A stretch of 64,000 nt of DNA from Paenibacillus mendelii (GTDB lineage: Bacteria; Bacillota; Bacilli; Paenibacillales; Paenibacillaceae), in assembly GCF_024498075.1 (NCBI RefSeq), contig NZ_JANHOF010000016.1:78913-142912 (forward strand), written 5' to 3'. Made by a program: the position numbers and the translations under genes. Below are positions 44,762 through 52,865 of this stretch, piece by piece. The notes below the pieces were generated by a model. It did no database searches. It worked only from the letters and a program-made list of their open reading frames with translations, and had not been told where the DNA came from. How positions within the stretch are numbered: position 1 is the first letter of the stretch; every line of letters starts with the position of its first letter.

Positions 44762-45304
44762 TTACTTCCCGATATACCTACGGATGACATCTTCATCCCA
44801 GAGCTGAACCTCAATATATCTTTCCGGTCCTTGATCCCCGAGCTTGTTCCATTCCTGCGGGAATCCAAACTCCGCTATGACATCGATTATTTCATTCTTG
44901 GTATAGACTTGTTTACGATAGGGTTTATTGTCTGTATATCTCATAGTTGGGAACAGATCTCCGTAGGTAAAGCTGATGGAATCTTCATTCCATTCATCCC
45001 AGCTCATCGATAAGCTGCTTGGGTTGTTGAACCAGGATTCTAGCCAGCTGCAAGCTCCCAATGTCATATAATGCGGGAACGAGTTCTTCGGTTTTCCTCC
45101 CTTAGCCATGAATAAATCACGTGCACGACTCTCCAATTCTCTGCGAATGGTCAAATAATCGGATGATCGCTGGCTCGCGAATGTCTTCCCTTCTTGTCTG
45201 ATCTGATTCGAGATCTCATCAGCCTTTTCTGGTGATAGGCTGGACAGATTTCGGAACGGTCCAATCTCTTTCTCATAATAGTGGTATAGGAAATAGGATG
45301 TCAT
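44762..45304 (-). CDS. Hypothetical protein
   Basis: A 180-residue soluble protein with no recognised motif: MTSYFLYHYYEKEIGPFRNLSSLS at the start, an Arg/Glu-rich helix (RQEGKTFASQRSSDYLTIRRE), the PHYMTLGACSWL segment and a C-terminal YIEVQLWDEDVIRRYIG. It resembles small uncharacterised Bacillus-group proteins with this opening. No transmembrane segment, no signal. It overlaps the end of the broken GNAT gene by 4 bases, so translation was probably coupled. Function unknown. Confidence 0.72.
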   Translation of the reverse strand: MTSYFLYHYYEKEIGPFRNLSSLSPEKADEISNQIRQEGKTFASQRSSDYLTIRRELESRARDLFMAKGGKPKNSFPHYMTLGACSWLESWFNNPSSLSMSWDEWNEDSISFTYGDLFPTMRYTDNKPYRKQVYTKNEIIDVIAEFGFPQEWNKLGDQGPERYIEVQLWDEDVIRRYIGK

Positions 45305-45837
45305 AGCGTTCCACACGACAGATCCTTAAAGTAGGATAGCTTCGTGTCCTGCCATTCCGGTTTTATGATGCTGTAGTAAATATCATCTCGCCCTTCCCCA
45401 TTTGCATTCATATAGTTATGCCTGAATATCCCTTCTTGTTTCGCTCCAAGCTTCAACACAGCTCGTTGAGAGCGTATATTCTCGGAATCCACACTAAATT
45501 GAACTCTTCTAAAATCCATCGTCTCGAAAACATATTGAAGCAGCACTTATTTACAAGCTTGATTAATGCCACTGCCCCGGTACGGTTTGCCGTACCAGGT
45601 CCACCCAATTTCAAGCCGCTTGCTGTCAAAATGAATATTTCCGAGTCTCGTTGTCCCGGCAACCCGATCACAGTTCTTATCTATGACGATAAACGGATAA
45701 CCTAGCTTTTGAACTCTTACACGAGCTGTTCGTGATAGATACGCGTGAGGAATGGATTGGATAACCCCTTCTTTGCATTTCATGCAATATGATACGGATT
45801 TTATAGCAAGTCTCGTACTTCGATCAGATCTTTGCAA
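45301..45837 (-). pseudogene. RimJ/RimL-type acetyltransferase interrupted by a stop codon
   Basis: Two adjacent open frames in the same phase make one RimJ/RimL-type GNAT. The first reads PFIVIDKNCDRVAGTTRLGN, LEIGWTWYGKPYRGSGINQACK and then a TAA at 45547-45549; the second continues immediately with VLLQYVFETMDFRRVQFSVD, SENIRSQRAVLKLGAKQEGIFRHN and ends at 45301. In this family the codon after CK is usually Tyr, so TAA may be a point change from a Tyr codon. The N-terminal 40-50 residues of the family are also missing, so the gene was already damaged. It overlaps the HAD gene upstream. Confidence 0.78.
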
Positions 45838-46475
45838 ATAAAGTCCGGTTTCGCGCCTTCTGGCAATGGTTTGTTTAGTCGATTTAACCAGACCGCTTGA
45901 ATACCAATGCTTTGAGCTCCTTCAACATCACTTGTAATGGAATCACCGATATGGATCACCTCATCAGCAGATAGATGGCTTCTCCTCAAGGCCTCCACGA
46001 ACAATTCCGGTCTTGGTTTGTAGGCTTGCACATCTTCACTGGACAGCACATCCGTTACCTGAATACCATGATAATGTACGGCCTCCCTAATATCAGAAGC
46101 ATCAATATTAGAAAGAATGTACACCGGTATACCATGCAGCGCTTCTAAGAATGGCTGGGTATCTTCAAATAATTCGGGCTTGGTCCAGTGGTCGAATTGA
46201 TGTTGTATCATTTCCCCAGCCACACAGCTCGATTCAAATTTCACGATGGTTTTTTCCAGAGAGTTCAGCACCAGTGTTCGTTGTGTTTGAAATAACTCAC
46301 CGTGACTTTGCTGAAACGTATTGGTAAATTCATTCCACCAATACCCTCCAATATCCCGGGCTCTGCAATCTACCGCCGCGTTTGTTTTGATTTGTTCACA
46401 TATGCCAGCGATTATGCGATCATCCTCATGCACCAACGTTCCGTAGAAATCAAGAAACACAGCCTTGAACTTCAA
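45801..46475 (-). CDS. HAD-superfamily hydrolase
   Basis: A 224-residue HAD-IA phosphatase of normal length. Motif I is VFLDFYGTLVHED (nucleophile D9), motif II VYILSNIDASD, motif III AYKPRPELFVEAL and motif IV HIGDSITSDVEGAQSIG. Substrate unknown. Its ATG overlaps the stop of the P-loop kinase gene by 4 bases, and the pseudogene GNAT begins inside its 3' end, so the genes were probably cotranscribed. Confidence 0.9.
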   Translation of the reverse strand: MKFKAVFLDFYGTLVHEDDRIIAGICEQIKTNAAVDCRARDIGGYWWNEFTNTFQQSHGELFQTQRTLVLNSLEKTIVKFESSCVAGEMIQHQFDHWTKPELFEDTQPFLEALHGIPVYILSNIDASDIREAVHYHGIQVTDVLSSEDVQAYKPRPELFVEALRRSHLSADEVIHIGDSITSDVEGAQSIGIQAVWLNRLNKPLPEGAKPDFICKDLIEVRDLL

Positions 46476-46990
46476 ACAATCAGCTCCCGAGATGGGTCTT
46501 TTAGCAAGACCTTATTACTGTTGCATACAATCAGTTTTTGTTTATGCGCGGCAAGCATTTCAAAGATTTTAATCTTGTTTGTCTTATCGAATCTATGGTT
46601 CCATTTTAACATTTCGATTAGACCTTTAAAGGTTTGTTTGTAATTGGATCTCTCCAGCCCTGTTCGCTGTTTCACAAAACGAGAGATAATTCGAATCGCT
46701 CGTTGAAAACGTTTATGATCGAGATAGATAATCACATCGGCCTCTTCAAAGCTTCGAGCCACCCACTTATAATAAACCCCCTCTACAATCCACTGTTCTC
46801 CCATCAGTATTTCCTCAAGTAATTGATCACGGATCTCCGGAGAATTCTTCCCGCCAAACTCCACTTGATCGTTCCACATCACATTATCCAGTTCAAAGTA
46901 TGGGATTTTATACTGACTGGATAGCATTCTAGCTAGATAAGATTTACCGCTTCCCGTTGATCCAATAATATGAATCTTCTTGTTGGACAT
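46472..46990 (-). CDS. P-loop kinase-like ATPase (DNA topology modulation / FlaR-like)
   Basis: A 172-residue P-loop NTPase of the adenylate-kinase-like group often annotated as DNA topology modulation protein FlaR-like. Walker A is HIIGSTGSGKSYLARML near residues 7-23, LDNVMWNDQVEF follows, and WIVEGVYYKW and DVIIYLDHKRFQRAIRIISRF form the central region. Such proteins are probably small-molecule kinases; the FlaR name comes from early work and does not fix a function. It overlaps the HAD gene by 4 bases. Confidence 0.85.
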   Translation of the reverse strand: MSNKKIHIIGSTGSGKSYLARMLSSQYKIPYFELDNVMWNDQVEFGGKNSPEIRDQLLEEILMGEQWIVEGVYYKWVARSFEEADVIIYLDHKRFQRAIRIISRFVKQRTGLERSNYKQTFKGLIEMLKWNHRFDKTNKIKIFEMLAAHKQKLIVCNSNKVLLKDPSRELIV

Positions 46991-47008
46991 GATGTCCCAT
47001 CCTTATTC

Positions 47009-47185
47009 TCATTTTGGTGGCAAAAAGTACGTTACCACTCCATGTTCATTAAGGAACTCGAGTCTGGGCATATCGTCAGCTCCGATGACCATTCGAATTC
47101 GTTCTTTTTCTTTTGAATCATATAACCGCACGGCCACTAGAATTGTCCATTTGTAATCCCCCTTCTTGTAGATAGATGGATTATA
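47009..47185 (-). pseudogene. Possible gene remnant downstream of the HAD gene
   Basis: Directly after the stop of the HAD gene and in the same frame, an open stretch reads YKKGDYKWTILVAVRLYD, SKEKERIRMVIGADDMPRLE, FLNEHGVVTYFLPPK and a stop at 47009. It has protein-like composition but no start codon or ribosome site. It may be the end of a lost gene, or the end of a longer version of the HAD protein cut by the stop at 47186. Confidence 0.35.
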
Positions 47186-47908
47186 TTACTTTCCGAGAGG
47201 AGTTTGTGAGGTCGGCGGTATGACTTGCCTGGATAATTCTCCTGCTCTTCTACTGGCTGCAATCCGTTCTTCTCTGCCTTCAATTTGCTTAATCATATCA
47301 ATAGCTGTCTCAACATTCGTTATGACATAGCCTGTCGTTTCAAAGCCATCCGGCATTTCGATAAATCGCTTTACTCGTGTTAAAAAATAAATGCGGTATG
47401 AATCAAATTCTTCCCAATACCAGCAAGCGAAAGGGCCCATTGCTTTCCCAGGCAAAATATCAATTTCCCGATCACCAATAATCAGATCCATACGGTTTCT
47501 ATGATGAAGATACACATAGGATGCCGGATCCGGCTTTTTCGGGAAGCCATCGTCACCGGCAACGATATCCACAAAATAATGTGTCCATCCATAATATTCA
47601 ATCAATTTGTTTACTTCGCTGCGGTTTTTATGAGTCATAATGACGTTTCTGTTTGCTCTCTGCAGTATGGCCTCAACGTCTGTAAAGGGCGGGGTTTGTT
47701 CGGGTTGTAAATGCTCTTCCAATCTAAATATTTCTTTAATCTGCGATTCGGATAGGTTGAAGTGTCTTGCTGCATGTGTAAACGATATTTTCAACTTAGA
47801 AAAAATGACTTCGTCATCTATTTCATGATCTAATATTTCTTTGAAAATGGTCGTATAGGCCGGATATGTATCAAACAAAGTACCATCGAAATCCCATAGT
47901 ATATTCAC
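47186..47908 (-). CDS. HAD-superfamily hydrolase with unusual C-terminal tail
   Basis: A 240-residue HAD-IA protein. Motif I is LWDFDGTLFDTYPAY, motif II VIMTHKNRSE, motif III GFPKKPDPASYVYL and motif IV LIIGDREIDILPGKAMG at about residue 155. In most homologues of this type the protein ends about 40 residues after motif IV; here about 80 residues follow, including CWYWEEFDSYRIYFLTRVKRF and a basic tail with REERIAASRRAG. Whether that tail is a separate domain or the result of a fusion is unclear. GTG start with GAGGGTGG upstream. Substrate unknown. Confidence 0.82.
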   Translation of the reverse strand: MNILWDFDGTLFDTYPAYTTIFKEILDHEIDDEVIFSKLKISFTHAARHFNLSESQIKEIFRLEEHLQPEQTPPFTDVEAILQRANRNVIMTHKNRSEVNKLIEYYGWTHYFVDIVAGDDGFPKKPDPASYVYLHHRNRMDLIIGDREIDILPGKAMGPFACWYWEEFDSYRIYFLTRVKRFIEMPDGFETTGYVITNVETAIDMIKQIEGREERIAASRRAGELSRQVIPPTSQTPLGK

Positions 47909-47972
47909 TTCCCGACCACCCTCTAATGTCTATTTTTCCTTTCACAAGTCGCACAGCACAACGGTGCCAATT

Positions 47973-48512
47973 CTACGAAATACTCTCAGGTACATTTCGT
48001 CGATAGATTTCATTACCTTCTCGATCAATGACAATAAGTCCTGAAACAAAGTTCAGATCAGTGGCTTGTACAGGTACCAGAGCAACATAATACTCTCCTT
48101 GGGGTATGTTCAATTCGTATTGCCCGTCTTCAATATACGCTTTGATCTTTCCTATGTTTTGGTCATTACGCCCGGCCGTGAACAGATATTGCCCTTCACT
48201 GGTTTCAACAATTCTTTCACGTATATCATTGGTTCCGTATCCTGCAGATTCGAAGGCGTACTTGTTGTTCAACCCTCTCTTCAGCTCACCTGAGCCTACG
48301 GTAGATCCCATAGTAAATACGAAAAATAATTTATTATCCACAACCTGGATCTCATGAGTTTTAATCTCAGCCTTCAAGCTCTCACCCACTGCAGAATCAA
48401 TGCCTGCCAAGGTTCCTTCTATAGCGTATTTCTGAGAATAATTTCGGTATACGAAAAAGGTGACTAGCAATAAAAAGACAACGACCATAATTCCCCTGCG
48501 ATAATTCTTCAT
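47973..48512 (-). CDS. Hypothetical membrane-anchored or secreted protein
   Basis: A 179-residue protein with a single N-terminal hydrophobic segment (GIMVVVFLLLVTFFVYRNYS) after a short basic stretch, and a soluble remainder predicted outside the cell. The extracellular part has strands such as NKLFFVFTMGSTVGSG, YAFESAGYGTNDI, YLFTAGRND and YYVALVPVQATDLNFVSGL. No known domain recognised. No cysteine-based lipobox. Function unknown. Confidence 0.72.
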   Translation of the reverse strand: MKNYRRGIMVVVFLLLVTFFVYRNYSQKYAIEGTLAGIDSAVGESLKAEIKTHEIQVVDNKLFFVFTMGSTVGSGELKRGLNNKYAFESAGYGTNDIRERIVETSEGQYLFTAGRNDQNIGKIKAYIEDGQYELNIPQGEYYVALVPVQATDLNFVSGLIVIDREGNEIYRRNVPESIS

Positions 48513-48867
48513 TCCTAAACTCCTTTGTTTTCAATCATTATGTTCCGAACAGACTCGGAATGACTTCTTTTTCCAGTACCTTCGTTATTTCGACACGTCC
48601 ACTCCTAGTTCCTTGTGCTTTACTGATTTAAAGCCGTAACGAACCAGTCCAGCGGCCAATGTCCTTCCCCGGCAAGCCTCTCCCGTAAACCATACGCATG
48701 TTCTGCGTTTGCGGCCCGGACATTTGCCCAAATCGGAGTAACCCGGGATATATGTCCCTGTCAATTGATCTCGAAAATCATATTATACTTTATACCGGGT
48801 GCCGAGACCTGACAACAGAGATGCAATAGCACGGTGCCGGGAGCTAACAAGTCAGGGAGGAATTCGC
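48513..48867. other. Intergenic region with gene remnant and promoter of the YjcZ peptide
   Basis: No intact gene. On the minus strand an open stretch (about 48628-48760) reads VTPIWANVRAANAEHAYGLR and EGHWPLDWFVTALNQ, protein-like but without a start, possibly a remnant. On the plus strand CATATTATA at 48779-48787 fits the CATANNNTA -10 box of the mother-cell sigma factor K about 80 bases before the YjcZ start, but no clear -35 box accompanies it. Confidence 0.35.
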
Positions 48868-48966
48868 ATGTCCGGTGTAGGCGGCTATGGCGGTTTCACT
48901 TCAGTCGGCGTAATCCTAGTTCTATTCATTCTGCTGGTCATCGTATCCCGCGGAATATTGTACTAA
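48868..48966 (+). CDS. YjcZ-family sporulation peptide
   Basis: A 32-residue peptide, MSGVGGYGGFTSVGVILVLF then ILLVIVSRGILY, of the YjcZ family found only in spore-forming Bacillales. The Gly/Tyr-rich N-terminus and single membrane helix are characteristic. The ATG has GGGAGG 7 bases upstream, and a strong terminator follows. In Bacillus these peptides are made late in sporulation; their role is unknown. Confidence 0.88.
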   Translation: MSGVGGYGGFTSVGVILVLFILLVIVSRGILY

Positions 48967-48989
48967 TTCAACACATCGACGATAATGTA

Positions 48990-49024
48990 AAAACCGCCGG
49001 AGGGCTCCCCCTTCGGCGGTTTTG
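48990..49024 (+). terminator. Terminator of the YjcZ gene
   Basis: AAAACCGCCG pairs with CGGCGGTTTT around a loop containing GAGGGCTCCCCCTT; both ends are A/T-rich, so it may also serve the convergent Cof gene. Confidence 0.85.
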
Positions 49025-49077
49025 CATTTCGCGATTATCAATAATACACCATTTACGGTTCAATCATTTTGCTTTCT

Positions 49078-49875
49078 TCACCAAGCATAGGAACGAAGTG
49101 CATGAGCAACGCCATTCTCTTCATTGGACAAGGTCAGCTCTTTCGCTGCCGCTTTCACGCCATCCGGCGAATTGGCAACGGCCACACCCAGCCCGGCAAA
49201 GGTGAGCATCCCTACATCGTTAAAATAATTCCCGATCGCCATGACTCGACTAGGATTGACACCGCGCAGCATGGCAAGCTGTTTCAATGCATCGCCCTTG
49301 CTCGCTTCCGGATGCTGTACATCGATAAAGAAGTCCCCGCTCCGGATATGCTGCAGTCCGTGCGTCCAGCCGTTCCAGGCCATTTCGACGGAATCCATTG
49401 CTTCTTTCTCACCGAATACGGTGAATTTCACAAGATCAGCAGGAAGCGGGAGCGATATGTCACGGAGAATCGGTGTTATTTTGTAGCCGCTGTACATTGC
49501 TGCCACTTCGGTAGACAGCTGCCCCTCCACCAACAGTTCGAAAGCCGTATTCACGTCAAAATGATGTCTTCCCTCGCGGCAGAACATCATGAATCGCTCC
49601 AGCTCAGCTATGTTTATTTCATATTGATGCAGAACTTTTCTACTCTCTGCATCAATAGTAGCCGCTCCGTTATGGGTAATGATCGTGCCGGATAATCCAA
49701 GCTCCTCAAGAACGGGAATGGTGTTCATCGGCCCTCTGCCCGTACAAAGCACAATCTCCGCACCGAGGTGCGCTGCTTCGCGTACAGCATCCCGCGTTTC
49801 TGTCATCAGCACATGCGCATCCGTTAGGAGCGTTCCATCTACATCCAGTGCAATGATGTCATAATTCAATCCCAT
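49078..49875 (-). CDS. Cof-type HAD-IIB phosphatase
   Basis: A 265-residue Cof/HAD-IIB hydrolase. Motif I IIALDVDGTLLTD (nucleophile D) is at the N-terminus, motif II IVLCTGRGP, motif III the lysine of ASKGDALKQLAML and motif IV AIGNYFNDVGMLTFAG, with the alpha/beta C2 cap between II and III. These enzymes remove phosphate from sugar phosphates or cofactors; substrate not predictable. The ATG at 49875 has GTGGGG 9 bases upstream; the GTG at 49890 overlaps that site and is unlikely. Confidence 0.9.
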   Translation of the reverse strand: MGLNYDIIALDVDGTLLTDAHVLMTETRDAVREAAHLGAEIVLCTGRGPMNTIPVLEELGLSGTIITHNGAATIDAESRKVLHQYEINIAELERFMMFCREGRHHFDVNTAFELLVEGQLSTEVAAMYSGYKITPILRDISLPLPADLVKFTVFGEKEAMDSVEMAWNGWTHGLQHIRSGDFFIDVQHPEASKGDALKQLAMLRGVNPSRVMAIGNYFNDVGMLTFAGLGVAVANSPDGVKAAAKELTLSNEENGVAHALRSYAW

Positions 49876-49928
49876 GCTGTTATTCCCCACTTTCTATAAG
49901 TCCAATTCAACCTCTGATACTCGGCCAC

Positions 49929-50708
49929 TTAGTCTTTCTTGGCCTTCTTCGGCGCTCGTTTCTCATCACGGATCACCATGAGCTGCGCAAGCTCCAGCTC
50001 GGACAAGGGCCGATAAGCACCTAGCGGTAGCTCCGGATCGATCGTCAACGGACCCATCGCAATACGGCGAAGATAGACAACCTTCTTGCCGACCGCTTCG
50101 AACATCCGCTTCACTTGATGAAATTTGCCTTCATGAATCGTTAAGGAGATCCGGCTCTTAACCGCAGACGAGTCATCGGACACCTTCTCTCGAATCACCA
50201 ATCGGGCTGGCAGCGTCTTGTATCCATCCTCCAGCGTTACACCGGCTTGGAAAGCCTCGATGTCCGCTTCCCCAACGTCGCCGAGTACGTCCGCTTCGTA
50301 GGTTTTGGGTACATGCTTCCGCGGCGATAGCAGCTCATGTGCCAGCTGTCCGTCATTCGTGAGCAGCAGCAGCCCTTCGGTATCCTTGTCCAGCCGGCCG
50401 ACCGGGAAAGGCTCAAGCACCCGGTCTTCCGGATCCAGCAAATCGATGACCGTACGGTCGCGAGCATCCTCCGTTGCCGATACGACACCCTGCGGTTTAT
50501 TAAGCATAACATAGATAACATCACGGTAGACGACTTGTTCGCCATTATAGACGACGACCGCCGTCTGCGGATCGAGCGTGAGCCCGCTATCTTTGACCCG
50601 TACATGATCGACCGTAACCAGCCCCTGCTTGACTGCCCTTCTTACTTCACTGCGTGTCCCGAATCCCATATTCGCAAGCAGCTTATCCAGCCGCATTCGT
50701 TTCACCAT
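49929..50708 (-). CDS. RsuA-family ribosomal small-subunit pseudouridine synthase
   Basis: A 259-residue pseudouridine synthase of the RsuA/RluB/RluE family. Residues 1-60 are an S4 RNA-binding domain (RLDKLLANMGFGTRSEVRRAVKQGLV); the catalytic domain has GRLDKDTEGLLLLTNDG with the catalytic Asp in RLD, and ends KFHQVKRMFEAVGKKVVYLRRIAMGPL. It isomerises a uridine in 16S rRNA (U516 in the E. coli RsuA numbering). A Lys-rich tail (APKKAKKD) may aid RNA binding. The ATG at 50708 lies 8-10 bases after GGAGGTGG, which overlaps the end of the RsmF gene, so the two rRNA modification genes form one unit. Confidence 0.92.
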   Translation of the reverse strand: MVKRMRLDKLLANMGFGTRSEVRRAVKQGLVTVDHVRVKDSGLTLDPQTAVVVYNGEQVVYRDVIYVMLNKPQGVVSATEDARDRTVIDLLDPEDRVLEPFPVGRLDKDTEGLLLLTNDGQLAHELLSPRKHVPKTYEADVLGDVGEADIEAFQAGVTLEDGYKTLPARLVIREKVSDDSSAVKSRISLTIHEGKFHQVKRMFEAVGKKVVYLRRIAMGPLTIDPELPLGAYRPLSELELAQLMVIRDEKRAPKKAKKD

Positions 50709-52734
50709 GGTCACTTCCACCTCCAACCAGCTGCAAGCTCGTTTTTAAGCAGCCCGTCACCATTGTATTTGCCCCATCCAATCGGATAGCCATCCTCGCA
50801 TACGAGAACGTATCCTTTGTTATGTTCGAACCTTTTCGTGCGGTCTTGCGCTCGTCTTCCTCTTGCCCTTCATTCAGGCTATCAGCTGACATCGAACGCA
50901 CCAGACGCGAGGCTTCGATAGACAGCGTCTCGCCTTTCAAATATCGCAGCGTCGCTTCTTCCTCCGAGTCAAAGCGTATCGATAACAAAGCTTCCTCCGC
51001 GCGCAGCCCCATCGCGAGCGCTTGCGATGGTTCGAACCGGTGCGGGCCGGCTTCGCCAAGGTACCAGCCCGCCCGCACAACGCGCAGCCCGTCCAGCGGC
51101 GGCACGCCGGCCGGCTGCAAGTAAACCCGCGAACCGTACGCGATCAACGCGCCGGTCCACTGCTCAGCGCCGATCAACTGCTTGGCGGCAAATTCCCGCC
51201 AAGCCCCTACCGGATCGGCGGCCTCCGCGCCTCGCGCAGCAGCCTTCCGCTCAAGCGGCGGCTGCCCGCGGCGGCCGGTCCCCAGGCGCTCCTGCTCCGC
51301 ACGAAGCACCTGCCCCCGCGCTCGCTCGCCGCGCTCCCGACCACTTCGCTCACTTTCACCACGTTCGCTCTCGCCACGCTCCCGGCCGCCTCGCTCACTT
51401 TCACCACGTTCGCTCTCGCCGCGCTCACTTCCACCGCACTCGCTCCCGCCGCGCTCACTTCCACCACGTTCACTCCCGCCGCGCTCACTTCCACCGCGCT
51501 CCCGATCGCTTCGCTCACTTTCACCACGTTCGCTCTTGCCTCGCTCACTTCCACCACGTTCGCGCTCGCCGCGCTCCCGGCCGCCTCGCTCACTTTCACC
51601 ATGCCCCGCTTCCATATCGCTGCGTGTCACCACCGCGTTATGGCCAGTATATCCGCCTCCGTCAGCATGGTCCGTCTCCGCATCCGAAGCTCCGCGCTTA
51701 CGCAGCACAGCGGCATAATGGCCTTCGCCTTCTGTCAGATGCGGCCATAGCCGTACCGTCCCGGCTATGCTCGCTTCACGGCTGCCACCCGAGAGGCCCA
51801 CATGCAAGCTCCCGGCGAAGCTTGCCGCTTCTCCTGCCTGCCCCCGGCCGGGCTCATCACCTTGCAGGGCTTGACCTAATTCTGCAGCCTCCATCGCTGC
51901 AGTCGCCAGCCATTCGGGTCTACCCGGTGCCCAGCCGTGGGCGAGAGCCACCGGTACAACCTCCAGCTCCGGACAACGCTCGAGCAATGCCGCGATTTGG
52001 GCTTCATTCTCCTCCGGGGAGAACGTGCACGTCGAATAAACCAGCGTACCTCCGGGTGCCAGCATCTCTGCTGCATGCAGCAGGATGTCGCGCTGCATCT
52101 TCGAGCAGCGCTCCACCGAATGACGCTCCCATTCGGCAATCATCGATTCATCCTTGCGGAACATCCCTTCGCCGGAGCAAGGCGCATCGACCAGAATGCG
52201 GTCGAACCAGCCAGAGAATAGCTTGGCAAGCGACGCCGGTTCTTCGTTGAGGACGATCGCATTGCGGACGCCGGCGAGCTCAATGTTTTTCGCCAATACC
52301 TTCGTCCGTTCCCGGGCATTGTCATTGGCTACCAATACGCCCTGCCCTTGCAGTCTAACCGCCAGCTGGGTTGACTTGCCGCCAGGCGCGGCGCATAAAT
52401 CGAGCAACCGGTCACCCGGTTGAACGTCAAGCAGCTCCGCCGGCACCATCGCGCTCGGCTCCTGAATGTAATACAGCCCGGCATGATAATGCCGCTGCTT
52501 GCCAGGGCGGTCGGCCTCATCATAATAATAGGCGCTGTCTGCCCATGGAACAGGCGTTAACCTGGACCCCATTGGCGAGAGCGCTGCGAAAGCATCGGCT
52601 TTCAGCTTAAGTCCGTTCACGCGCAAGCCGTACTTGCGCGGTTTTTCATAGGAGGCAAGGAAGGCCTCATACTCGTTTCCAAGTAGAAGCCGTTTCATTT
52701 TTTCCGTAAATGATTGAGGCAGCGTGATGCCCAC
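50683..52734 (-). CDS. rsmF: RsmF/NSUN-type rRNA cytosine-C5 methyltransferase with SERG repeat linker; C-terminus frameshifted
   Basis: A 683-residue Nol1/Nop2/Sun-family enzyme. SAM motif I is CAAPGGK (114-120); the two catalytic cysteines are C186 in DAPCSGEG and C236 in YSTCTF. The catalytic domain ends near 346 (HYAAVLRKRG). Residues about 379-474 are an SERG/E-type pentapeptide repeat absent from ordinary homologues. A PUA-like domain follows (GALIAYGSRVYLQP; LRAGWYLGE-like). The natural end KGYVLVCEDGYPIGWGKYNG, KNELAAGWRWK stops at 50711 in another frame; one base missing from the plus-strand T-run 50833-50836 moves the deposited frame to an unrelated tail ending at 50683 inside the next gene. 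So the true gene is probably 50711-52734 with a one-base deletion, real or a sequence error. It precedes the RsuA-type gene. Confidence 0.82.
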   Translation of the reverse strand: MGITLPQSFTEKMKRLLLGNEYEAFLASYEKPRKYGLRVNGLKLKADAFAALSPMGSRLTPVPWADSAYYYDEADRPGKQRHYHAGLYYIQEPSAMVPAELLDVQPGDRLLDLCAAPGGKSTQLAVRLQGQGVLVANDNARERTKVLAKNIELAGVRNAIVLNEEPASLAKLFSGWFDRILVDAPCSGEGMFRKDESMIAEWERHSVERCSKMQRDILLHAAEMLAPGGTLVYSTCTFSPEENEAQIAALLERCPELEVVPVALAHGWAPGRPEWLATAAMEAAELGQALQGDEPGRGQAGEAASFAGSLHVGLSGGSREASIAGTVRLWPHLTEGEGHYAAVLRKRGASDAETDHADGGGYTGHNAVVTRSDMEAGHGESERGGRERGERERGGSERGKSERGESERSDRERGGSERGGSERGGSERGGSECGGSERGESERGESERGGRERGESERGESERSGRERGERARGQVLRAEQERLGTGRRGQPPLERKAAARGAEAADPVGAWREFAAKQLIGAEQWTGALIAYGSRVYLQPAGVPPLDGLRVVRAGWYLGEAGPHRFEPSQALAMGLRAEEALLSIRFDSEEEATLRYLKGETLSIEASRLVRSMSADSLNEGQEEDERKTARKGSNITKDTFSYARMAIRLDGANTMVTGCLKTSLQLVGGGSDHGETNAAG
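51313..51600 (-). repeat. 15-bp microsatellite-like repeat encoding SERGG/SERGE pentapeptides
   Basis: The RsmF linker is about 19 units of a five-codon repeat, mostly S-E-R-G-G or S-E-R-G-E with R-E-R variants; on the plus strand the unit reads like CGCTCACTTCCACCG. It is GC-richer than the gene around it. The insertion keeps the frame and lies between the catalytic and PUA-like domains. Confidence 0.9.
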
Positions 52735-52865
52735 GTTCTAATTCCTCCCGCAATATCTAATGCCGTCCTCACAGAATCGTCATTTTTAATATTCATTCGC
52801 TTTATTGTATAATAAAGCCGTTAGCTTGAACAATTATAATCTTATGTCGGAGGAGATCGCCGTCC

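Noticed and set aside
51022..52250. Plus-strand Arg/Ser-Pro-rich open frames opposite RsmF
   Set aside because: They arise from reading the 15-bp repeat and GC-rich region on the wrong strand; no start signal or homology, and the minus frame carries the RsmF motifs.
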